Shown piece by piece: positions 1-5,515 of a stretch of DNA of 6,325 bases. Numbering within the stretch: the stretch's first letter is position 1; every line of letters starts with the position of its first letter. The stretch is from Candidatus Omnitrophota bacterium (lineage in GTDB: Bacteria; Omnitrophota; Gorgyraeia; Gygaellales; Profunditerraquicolaceae): NCBI GenBank assembly GCA_026387485.1, contig JAPLLQ010000131.1, positions 992 through 7,316 on the forward strand. The letters are read 5' to 3'. The notes under the pieces are model-generated. The model was not told the origin of the DNA. It saw only the letters and a program-made list of their open reading frames with translations, and did no database searches. A program made the translations under genes and the position numbers.

Positions 1-348
1 TTTTAATGAGCTGTGTTTAACCACGGGTAGATCTGCCGGCTTAAGGTAAACCTCTTTCCGAGCGCTAGAAAAATCTATCTTGAGGTTCGGCTTTATAAAA
101 AGCGTGGCAGTACCGAATTGTTTATGCGCAGTTATTTTTGTATTATAAAAACCCGCGAGGCCCTCGGCAAATTTTATAGCATCGCCCTCAATAACAAAAT
201 CAAGGTCAAGATTCTTCACTCCTAAAATCAGGTCGCGGACGAAACCTCCGACCAGATACGCCTTTAATTTTCTGGCTGCGGCTATTTGGCGCACCTGAGA
301 GATCAAATCCTGAATTTCTCCCGGTAATCTCTTGAAATATCTTTCCAT
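1..348 (-). CDS. Class II CCA-adding enzyme / poly(A) polymerase family nucleotidyltransferase, N-terminal 116 residues (runs off window)
   Basis: This is the amino-terminal head domain of a class II tRNA nucleotidyltransferase (the family of CCA-, CC- and A-adding enzymes and poly(A) polymerase I), which extends or repairs RNA 3' ends in the cytoplasm. The translation from the ATG at 348 stays open to the window start. It shows the nucleotide-binding motif LVGGFVRD (residues 32-39), the metal-binding pair DLD (D48, D50) followed by FVIEGDA, and the later IDFSSARKEVY block (91-101) with a third carboxylate at D92 and the conserved R97. The RRDFTIN motif and the RNA-binding body would lie beyond the edge. 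No DHH or CBS domain precedes the head, so this is the stand-alone form. An AGGG lies 5 nt before the ATG, and xerD ends 41 nt upstream, so cotranscription is likely. CCA-adding, partial-adding and poly(A) activity cannot be told apart without the missing part. The family assignment is firm; the exact activity is not. Confidence 0.88.
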   Translation of the reverse strand, partial: MERYFKRLPGEIQDLISQVRQIAAARKLKAYLVGGFVRDLILGVKNLDLDFVIEGDAIKFAEGLAGFYNTKITAHKQFGTATLFIKPNLKIDFSSARKEVYLKPADLPVVKHSSLK

Positions 349-355
349 CTTTTCC

Positions 356-390
356 CTACATTCTACATACCAAATACTACCTACTGTATT
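356..390. repeat. Five imperfect 7-nt units in the xerD/nucleotidyltransferase gap
   Basis: On the plus strand the gap reads as five consecutive heptamers: CTACATT, CTACATA, CCAAATA, CTACCTA and CTGTATT. The core CTAC is exact in three of the five. The array ends inside the xerD stop codon. It is short and degenerate, and it may be chance in AT-rich sequence. No function is assigned. Confidence 0.25.
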
Positions 391-1277
391 TACGGCCTGG
401 GGTGAAACTGTTTATGTATACTCTTTAACCTGTCTTTATTAATGTGGGTATAAATCTGAGTTGTGGAAATATTAGAGTGGCCGAGCATCTCCTGAACCGA
501 ACGCAGATCCGCTCCCCTCTCCAATAAATGAGTAGCAAAAGAATGCCGTAATGTATGCGGCTTAATCGTTTTTTTAATCCGGGCCAAACGGGCATATTTT
601 TTAATAATCTTCCAAAAGGACTGCCGGGAGATTTTCTTGCCAAAACGGCTGAGGAATAAAAATTCTGACTCCTTATTATTTAATAGCTTTGGCTGGGAAA
701 CCTCTAAGTAGCGCTTAATACTGGTTATGGCTTTTTTACCTAAAGGTATAACTCTTTCTTTATTCCCTTTACCTATACAACGCAAGAATCCGATATCCAG
801 ATTGACATTATCACGTTTTAAATTTACTGCCTCAGATACCCGCATTCCGGTTGCGTAAAGAGTCTCCAGTATCGCTCTATCTCTTACCCCTTGATTGGAT
901 CTAACATCAGGCTGAGCAATCAAGGCCTCTACTTCATTTATACTTAGCGTCTCAGGGATTTTTTTCCATAACCTCGGAGAATCTATTAAGGTACTAGGGT
1001 CATCCTTTAAGATTCTTTCCCTGGCTAAAAATCTATGGAACATTCTTATTGCGGCCAAGCGCCGGGCAACCGAGTTTGCCGCGATACCTCTATCCCGCTG
1101 AGCCAGCATAAAACCGGTAATATCATTCTTGGATATTTTGGATAATGCATCGATATGTTTATGATCAATGAAATCAAGGTAGTTATTCAGGTCCTCGCGA
1201 TAAGAAACTATAGTATTATTGGAAAGCCCGCGTTCAACCGACAAATAATTAAGAAAGGTATCGATTAATTCTTTCAT
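390..1277 (-). CDS. xerD: Tyrosine site-specific recombinase XerD
   Basis: This 295-residue protein is a XerC/XerD family recombinase. Such enzymes resolve chromosome dimers at the dif site, working with a partner Xer protein and FtsK at division. The N-terminal SAM-like core-binding domain covers about residues 1-95 and the catalytic domain about 110-290. All six catalytic positions are visible: R146 (TGMRVSE), K170 (GKGNKER), H241 and R244 (HTLRH), H267 (LGHSNI) and the nucleophile Y276 (QIYTH). Spacing and length match E. coli XerD closely, and the C-terminus ending in HPRP is also XerD-like, so XerD fits better than XerC. The start lies 1 nt after the upstream hydrolase stop with no clear Shine-Dalgarno, which suggests translational coupling. 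There are no phage or integron genes nearby, so this looks like the chromosomal housekeeping enzyme and not an integrase of a mobile element. Confidence 0.95.
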   Translation of the reverse strand: MKELIDTFLNYLSVERGLSNNTIVSYREDLNNYLDFIDHKHIDALSKISKNDITGFMLAQRDRGIAANSVARRLAAIRMFHRFLARERILKDDPSTLIDSPRLWKKIPETLSINEVEALIAQPDVRSNQGVRDRAILETLYATGMRVSEAVNLKRDNVNLDIGFLRCIGKGNKERVIPLGKKAITSIKRYLEVSQPKLLNNKESEFLFLSRFGKKISRQSFWKIIKKYARLARIKKTIKPHTLRHSFATHLLERGADLRSVQEMLGHSNISTTQIYTHINKDRLKSIHKQFHPRP

Positions 1278-1278
1278 T

Positions 1279-1899
1279 TTAATTAAAAAAAGGATTATTC
1301 TTTTTCTCTACTCCTATTGTCGAGGATGGGCCATGTCCAGGATAAATCTTGGTCTCATCAGGAAGAGTAAGTAATTTCTCCCGGATAGATTTAATCAGTA
1401 GCGCTTCATTCCCACCCTCTAAGTCCGATCTACCAATACCCTGGCAAAATAAGGTGTCTCCGGTGAAAACTACTCTTTCTACCGGTTTTTTAAGTAGCAG
1501 GGCAATTCCGCCTCTGGTGTGCCCCGGGATATGTAAAACCTTCAATTCTAACCCTACTAGCTCAATTGAAAGGTTATCTTCCAAAATCCTGATTTCAGAT
1601 TTAACTGTATAAGGCATGGCAAATAATCCCGATAAATTAAGCAGGGGGTCTCTTAACAAGGCTAAATCATCTTTATGCACATAAACCGGAACTCCAAACT
1701 TATCATCTACTCCAATATGATCGTAATGTCCATGGGTATTAATAATAAAGGCCGGCCTTAACTTATGCTTCTCTAAAACCCGCCTGATCTTACGCTCTTC
1801 TGCGCCCGGGTCAATAATCAGGGCTTCTGAATTTTTAGCCGCGGCCAGAACATAACAGTTTGTATCCATTACCCCGACAGTGATTGTCTCTAGAATCAT
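1279..1899 (-). CDS. Metallo-beta-lactamase-fold hydrolase, glyoxalase II-like (GloB/YcbL type)
   Basis: This 206-residue cytoplasmic enzyme belongs to the metallo-beta-lactamase superfamily, in the short glyoxalase II-like branch that hydrolyses thioesters such as S-lactoylglutathione or related substrates. The two-metal site is complete: THGHYDH (H56, H58, D60, H61), PGHTRG (H127), TGDTLF (D148) and PGHG (H189). It lacks the long C-terminal glutathione-binding helical domain of classical GloB, so the substrate is uncertain. There is no signal peptide. Its ATG overlaps the stop of the lipoprotein gene as ATGA, with no Shine-Dalgarno upstream, so translation is probably coupled. xerD follows 1 nt after its stop. 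The fold and metal site are seen directly; the thioesterase role is inferred from the family. Other members of the superfamily act on RNA or sulfur compounds, but the motifs here fit the glyoxalase-like group best. Confidence 0.88.
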   Translation of the reverse strand: MILETITVGVMDTNCYVLAAAKNSEALIIDPGAEERKIRRVLEKHKLRPAFIINTHGHYDHIGVDDKFGVPVYVHKDDLALLRDPLLNLSGLFAMPYTVKSEIRILEDNLSIELVGLELKVLHIPGHTRGGIALLLKKPVERVVFTGDTLFCQGIGRSDLEGGNEALLIKSIREKLLTLPDETKIYPGHGPSSTIGVEKKNNPFFN

Positions 1900-2390
1900 C
1901 GTAAATCGTTTTTAATGTCGCTATAGGAAAACTTTTCTAAAATATTCCTTCTCACTCCCTCTACGCGCTGGCGATAATTACTGCTTGAGGCGCCATAGAC
2001 ATCGGATTTAAACGAACTTTGCAGGTCAGTCATCTGCTTTAGGTAAATATCCAGTTGCCTCTGCTTAGTTTCATCCAACATTCCTCTCATCCCAATGAGA
2101 TTTTTTACTGCCTGTTCAGTGCAATCATTCTTTTTCTTATAAGAAGTATTCTGCACTAGTGTATTGATTAGCTCATCTTGCCAAGATCTCCAAAAAAGAA
2201 GATATTGCCGATATAACTCCTCTTTAGACATCTGAGGCCCTTTATATTCTTCTGGGGCAAGGACCATTTCAACTGACTGGTCGCTTTTTTTAGGTTTCCG
2301 GGTAAATTTACGGTTAAACGCCTCGCAGCCAGTTAACTCACAGACCATAGCTAATAGCCCACAGAATATAATAAAAGTTTTGAATCTCAT
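1896..2390 (-). CDS. Small lipoprotein of unknown function
   Basis: I do not recognise this 164-residue protein. The N-terminus is a lipoprotein signal: basic residues (R2, K4), a hydrophobic stretch (about 5-17) and the lipobox L19-T20-G21-C22, so C22 should be lipidated after signal peptidase II cleavage. Residue +2 is Glu, not Asp, so under the E. coli sorting rule it would move to the outer membrane. The mature start is basic (NRKFTRKPKK, 26-35), followed by a proline-containing linker to about residue 53. The rest (54-164) looks largely helical and is rich in Gln, Lys, Glu and Leu, with an aromatic cluster at YRQYLLFWRSWQDEL (60-74) and a lone Cys at 90. The start is supported by a strong ribosome binding site. 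The stop overlaps the hydrolase start as ATGA. A periplasm-facing structural or accessory role is plausible, but nothing specific can be assigned. Confidence 0.8.
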   Translation of the reverse strand: MRFKTFIIFCGLLAMVCELTGCEAFNRKFTRKPKKSDQSVEMVLAPEEYKGPQMSKEELYRQYLLFWRSWQDELINTLVQNTSYKKKNDCTEQAVKNLIGMRGMLDETKQRQLDIYLKQMTDLQSSFKSDVYGASSSNYRQRVEGVRRNILEKFSYSDIKNDLR

Positions 2391-2398
2391 TTAATCAT

Positions 2399-2403
2399 CT
2401 CCT
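2399..2403 (-). promoter_or_regulatory. Ribosome binding site of the lipoprotein gene
   Basis: AGGAG lies 8 nt before the ATG at 2390. It is the cleanest Shine-Dalgarno in the window and fixes the lipoprotein start. Most other genes here lack one and appear to be coupled to the gene before them. Confidence 0.75.
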
Positions 2404-2426
2404 GCCCCGTTCCTCTATTACAGATT

Positions 2427-2446
2427 GCCAACGGGATCCCGTCCGC
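2427..2446 (-). other. Short hairpin just after the ligA stop
   Basis: The 12-nt palindrome ACGGGATCCCGT (2431-2442) can form a 4-bp stem with a GATC loop. It is extended by a G-T pair, one mismatch and two further G-C pairs, the last using the G of the ligA stop codon. No run of T follows, so it is not a convincing intrinsic terminator. It could act as a weak pause or an mRNA processing or stability element between ligA and the lipoprotein gene. Confidence 0.35.
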
Positions 2447-4440
2447 TATTTAAAATCTATTAAGCGGGAAAATTGTTTTTCGTTAATTATCCTTACCCCT
2501 AATTTTTTAGCTTTTTCGTACTTAGACCCCGGATTTTCTCCGGTTACCAGAAAATCAGTATTTTTACTCACGCTTGAAGAAGGGTTACCTCCGAGTTTAC
2601 GTACTAAATCCTCAACTTCGCTACGAGCATAATTTTTAAGCTCTCCGGTAAAAACTATACTTTTATCTGTCAAGGGCGTGGCTCTTAACTTTAAGGCGTC
2701 CTCTTTAAAATTTATCCCTTCTTCTTTTAGCCCCTCAATTATTTTTTTGGTACTCTCTTGAGAAAAATAATCCGCAATTGACTCGGCCATAACCATGCCC
2801 ACTTCGTAAATTTTATCCAAATCTTTAATCCCAGCTTTAATTAAATTATCCAGAATCTTAAATTCTTTAGCTAATACATACCCTGCCTTTTCTCCCACAT
2901 GCCTTATACCTAAAGCATAAATTAGGCGGGATAACGCAGAAGACTTACTTTTTTCTATCGCAGCAAGTAAATTATTAATCTTTCTTTCTTTAAATAATTC
3001 CAATCTCTCTAAATCTTCTTTCTTAAGTCTATAAATATCGGCAAAATTCCTTACTAGTTTTAATTTAACCAATTGAGCTACTACTGATTCACCCATCCCC
3101 TCAATATCCATCGCGCTACGAGAAGCAAAATGTAAGAGGCTGCGCTCAAGTTGCGCCGGACAAGAAGGATTTATACAGCGGTAAGCAACATCTTCCTCTT
3201 TCTCTCTAACTACTTTACCAGAGCAGACCGGACAAGTTAATGGTATTTTAAAACTACTTTTCCCTCTATCCTCTACCACCTTAACCACTTTAGGGATAAC
3301 TTCTCCTGCCCGCTCAATTAAAACCCGGTCTCCAACCTTAATCCCTAAACGCTTAATCTCATCAAAATTGTGCAAGGTGGCATTGCGGATAATTACGCCG
3401 GCGCACTCTACGGGTTCAAGTTCAACAGTAGGTGTAATTACTCCAGTCCGGCCCACATTAATATTTATTTTTAAGACTTCAGTAGTAGCTTGCTGAGCGG
3501 GGAATTTATAGGCAACTGCCCAGCGCGGACTCTTCATTGTAAAACCTAATTTCTCTTCCTGAGCAATATCATTTACCTTAACCACCACTCCATCCATATC
3601 ATAAGTCAAACCATGCCTCTTCTTCTCCCAAGCCTTACAATATTCCAGCACCTCATCCAAGTTCTGATAGATCCTAGAGTGCATATTTGTCCGTACTCCC
3701 CACTCTTTTAACTGACTAAGAAATTCCCCATGGGTTGAAACATTTAAGCCACGAGCTTCTCCCAGAGAATGGGCGAAAAAACTAAGCCTTCTCTTAGCTA
3801 CAATCCCGGAATCTAATAATTTCAAGGAACCGCTGGCAGCATTACGGGGATTAGCAAATAATACCTCTTTAGCTTTCTCTCTTTCTTTATTGAACCGCTG
3901 GAAATCCTCTCTATCCATATAGACTTCTCCGCGGATCTCAATAAACTCAGGGATATTTTTGCCTAAGAGAACCAAAGGTATGGCCCGGATAGTTTTGATA
4001 TTCCGGGTAACATCCTCTCCGGTTAAGCCGTCTCCCCTGGTCGCGGCAACAATAAGTTTTCCTTTTTTATAAATCAGGTTTGCGCTTACGCCGTCAATCT
4101 TTAATTCCGCCACATATTCTATTTTCTGATCTCCTAAACCTTTGCGCACCCGCTGGCCCCACTCTTTTAATCCTTTAAAAGAATAGGTATTATCCAAAGA
4201 GAGCATTTTTTCTTTATGCCTGACGGTCTTAAAACCATCTAATATCCCACCGCTCACGCGCACAGTCGGAGAATGCAAGGAGCGAAATTGCGGGTATTTA
4301 TCCTCCAGCTCTTTAAGCTGGCGCATTAAATCATCATATTCTTTATCGGAAATTTTAGGTTGAGCCAAAACATAATAAAGATAGTCTTGCCTGCGGATTT
4401 TATCTCTAAGAGAATCTATTTTTAACTTTATATCAGGCAT
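2446..4440 (-). CDS. ligA: NAD+-dependent DNA ligase LigA
   Basis: This 664-residue enzyme seals nicks between Okazaki fragments and in DNA repair, using NAD+. Every domain of the family is present. Domain Ia (about 1-70) has the NMN-binding residues Y22, D32, Y35 and D36. The adenylation domain carries the nucleotide-accepting lysine K114 in KIDG, with EIRGE (168-172), DGVVVK (283-288) and the YKFP block (311-314). An OB fold spans about 318-395. A zinc finger has C403, C406, C422 and C427. Helix-hairpin-helix repeats follow (about 435-580), and the BRCT domain ends the protein (589-664). The length is normal and no key residue is missing. Its ATG overlaps the acyP stop as TGATG, so its translation is probably coupled to acyP. 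A 55-nt gap separates it from the lipoprotein gene. It appears to be the essential replicative ligase. Confidence 0.98.
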   Translation of the reverse strand: MPDIKLKIDSLRDKIRRQDYLYYVLAQPKISDKEYDDLMRQLKELEDKYPQFRSLHSPTVRVSGGILDGFKTVRHKEKMLSLDNTYSFKGLKEWGQRVRKGLGDQKIEYVAELKIDGVSANLIYKKGKLIVAATRGDGLTGEDVTRNIKTIRAIPLVLLGKNIPEFIEIRGEVYMDREDFQRFNKEREKAKEVLFANPRNAASGSLKLLDSGIVAKRRLSFFAHSLGEARGLNVSTHGEFLSQLKEWGVRTNMHSRIYQNLDEVLEYCKAWEKKRHGLTYDMDGVVVKVNDIAQEEKLGFTMKSPRWAVAYKFPAQQATTEVLKININVGRTGVITPTVELEPVECAGVIIRNATLHNFDEIKRLGIKVGDRVLIERAGEVIPKVVKVVEDRGKSSFKIPLTCPVCSGKVVREKEEDVAYRCINPSCPAQLERSLLHFASRSAMDIEGMGESVVAQLVKLKLVRNFADIYRLKKEDLERLELFKERKINNLLAAIEKSKSSALSRLIYALGIRHVGEKAGYVLAKEFKILDNLIKAGIKDLDKIYEVGMVMAESIADYFSQESTKKIIEGLKEEGINFKEDALKLRATPLTDKSIVFTGELKNYARSEVEDLVRKLGGNPSSSVSKNTDFLVTGENPGSKYEKAKKLGVRIINEKQFSRLIDFK

Positions 4441-4712
4441 CAGAATTTTACTTCGAAATCCTTAAATTCTCCGGTTGCCGGAAGCCAGTTAACATCTGCG
4501 CCCTGGATATAGCGGCTAAAAGTTTGATCTAACTGAAGGAGTAATGCTTCTAATGCTTCCTGATTAGCCTCAGCTAGAACCTCGACCCTTCCGTCAGCTA
4601 AATTCTTTACCCACCCGCAAACACCTAATTCTATGGCAATCCGTTCAGAGGAATAGCGAAACCCTATTCCCTGAACCCGACCCGAATAATAAACATGGAC
4701 TTGATGTTTCAT
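4440..4712 (-). CDS. acyP: Acylphosphatase
   Basis: This 90-residue cytoplasmic enzyme hydrolyses acyl phosphates such as acetyl phosphate or carbamoyl phosphate. It matches the whole acylphosphatase fold: the phosphate-binding loop GRVQGIGFR (11-19) with catalytic R19, and WVKNLADGRVEV (34-45) with catalytic N37, at the spacing seen in other family members. The C-terminus ends in the usual FKDFEVKF strand. The ATG at 4712 is the only reasonable start, because no GTG or TTG codon follows before the conserved loop. The reading frame stays open upstream only through the tRNA gene, where a TTG-initiated extension would translate tRNA sequence and is spurious. The start is 4 nt after the tRNA CCA end, with no Shine-Dalgarno possible outside the tRNA. 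The stop overlaps the ligA start (TGATG). Initiation may therefore depend on a leaderless or nearly leaderless message released by tRNA processing. Confidence 0.93.
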   Translation of the reverse strand: MKHQVHVYYSGRVQGIGFRYSSERIAIELGVCGWVKNLADGRVEVLAEANQEALEALLLQLDQTFSRYIQGADVNWLPATGEFKDFEVKF

Positions 4713-4716
4713 AGGA

Positions 4717-4794
4717 TGGTCGGGGCGACAGGATTTGAACCTGTGACCTCTTGGTCCCGAACCAAGCGCTCTAGCCAAGCTGAGCCACGCCCCG
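4717..4794 (-). tRNA. tRNA-Pro (anticodon CGG), CCA end encoded
   Basis: The 78-nt cloverleaf folds completely. The acceptor stem CGGGGCG pairs with CGCCCCG, with the C1-G72 pair typical of bacterial proline tRNAs. The D arm is GCTC/GAGC. The anticodon stem CTTGG/CCAAG carries the loop TTCGGGA, giving anticodon CGG (plus-strand 4757-4759), which reads the CCG codon. The five-base variable loop is AGGTC, and the T arm ACAGG/CCTGT has loop TTCGAAT. A discriminator and CCA tail (ACCA) are encoded in the DNA. G37 after CGG is the usual TrmD methylation site. The tRNA sits behind its own upstream promoter and directly in front of acyP, so it is probably cut from a long mRNA by RNase P and 3' nucleases. 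Confidence 0.97.
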
Positions 4795-4890
4795 TGATTT
4801 ACTATCTCTTAGTAGTCGGTAAATCATCCCGAGCCTTCTTAGAACTTAACTTATAAAGCGAGGGATAAATTTACTTTAACCATAGAAATT

Positions 4891-4919
4891 AGTATAACAG
4901 AAATTGTTTTGGTTGGCAA
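4891..4919 (-). promoter_or_regulatory. Sigma-70-type promoter for the tRNA-Pro/acyP/ligA operon
   Basis: On the minus strand, TTGCCA (4919-4914) is separated by exactly 17 nt from TATACT (4896-4891), with an extended -10 TG (TGT at 4899-4897). Each hexamer differs from consensus at one position. Transcription would start near 4884-4882 and give an untranslated leader of about 88 nt before the tRNA at 4794. The promoter begins about 25 nt after the ribE stop, and I see no good intrinsic terminator between them, so some readthrough from the riboflavin genes is possible. The leader holds no riboswitch that I can recognise. Confidence 0.75.
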
Positions 4920-4944
4920 TAATTAGAAGTTAACATAACTAAAA

Positions 4945-5514
4945 TTAGCTTCTTTTGGCAAGAATATCGAATTCAATATTGACTTTATCCGCTGGACCCT
5001 TAAAACCTAGGGTAGTATTTTTAAACGTATGGGGAATAATGTATACGCTGAACAAATTAGATTTTTTATCGGCGATGGTTAAGCTTATGCCATCTACAGC
5101 AATTGAACCTTTAGTTAAACAATATTTAAGAAAGTTGGCAGGAATAGCAATTTCGAAAGCCAAATTACCTTTAATATAATTTTTCCTACGGATTACTCCT
5201 AGACAGTCAGTATGGCCTAAAACAAAATGCCCAGAGATTCTATCCCCTACTTTCAGGCTACGCTCAAGATTAACTTTATCTTGAGGCTTTAAACTGCCGA
5301 GGTTAGTTATATTAAGCGTTTCCGGCATAGCTTGGAAAGCAAAATAATCTTTCTTTAGCGCGACTACAGTAAGACAGACGCCATTTACCGAAATACTATC
5401 GCCTATTCTGACATCCTCTAGAGTCTTCCTAGCCTTAATTTCAATTAAAGTAACCAAGCCCCGCCGGGAAACACTCCTTATTTCGCCTAATTCTTCAACT
5501 ATTCCGGAAAACAT
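4945..5514 (-). CDS. ribE: Riboflavin synthase, alpha chain
   Basis: This 189-residue enzyme joins two molecules of 6,7-dimethyl-8-ribityllumazine to give riboflavin plus a pyrimidinedione. It acts as a cytoplasmic trimer. It shows the hallmark start MFSGIVEELG and two similar six-stranded barrels: the N-barrel (about 1-86) with GDSISVNGVCLTV (38-50, C47) and PETLNITNLG (64-73), and the C-barrel (about 87-189) with GHFVLGHTD (95-103), KGSIAVDGISLT (135-146) and IPHTFKNTTL (160-169). It is slightly short for the family because the C-terminal helix is clipped, but no core motif is missing. The start is 1 nt after the ribD stop. A GAAGGA lies 13 nt upstream, which is rather far, so coupling to ribD probably helps initiation. 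The usual partners ribBA and ribH do not follow it. Confidence 0.95.
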   Translation of the reverse strand: MFSGIVEELGEIRSVSRRGLVTLIEIKARKTLEDVRIGDSISVNGVCLTVVALKKDYFAFQAMPETLNITNLGSLKPQDKVNLERSLKVGDRISGHFVLGHTDCLGVIRRKNYIKGNLAFEIAIPANFLKYCLTKGSIAVDGISLTIADKKSNLFSVYIIPHTFKNTTLGFKGPADKVNIEFDILAKRS

Positions 5515-5515
5515 A

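Noticed and set aside
390..1277. Reading the tyrosine recombinase beside a tRNA gene as an integrated element
   Set aside because: The protein is a canonical XerD and is 3.4 kb from the tRNA, with housekeeping genes between them. I saw no duplicated tRNA 3' end that could mark an attachment site.
1349..1612. Open frames on the plus strand and other frames (for example 1349-1612, 4955-5179, 5565-5831, and 425-643 minus)
   Set aside because: They lie wholly inside well-supported genes in other frames and show no recognisable motif or start signal.
2450..2490. Promoter inside the ligA 3' end for the lipoprotein gene (TTAACG, 17 nt, TTAATA)
   Set aside because: The -10 matches consensus at only two positions, so it is not convincing.
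4713..4778. Upstream extension of the acylphosphatase frame, adding 22 residues that begin MARALGSGP
   Set aside because: It starts at a TTG inside the tRNA-Pro gene and simply translates tRNA sequence. The 90-residue form from the ATG at 4712 matches the family length.
4851..4883. Possible 10-codon leader peptide (MVKVNLSLAL) starting near the predicted transcription start
   Set aside because: It has no ribosome binding site, no run of regulatory codons and no attenuator structure. It is too short to support in a tRNA leader.
4920..4965. Intrinsic terminator after ribE
   Set aside because: Only weak AT-rich stems (AGTTA/TAACT, or an AGAAG/CTTCT version with a mismatch) are possible, and no T run follows.
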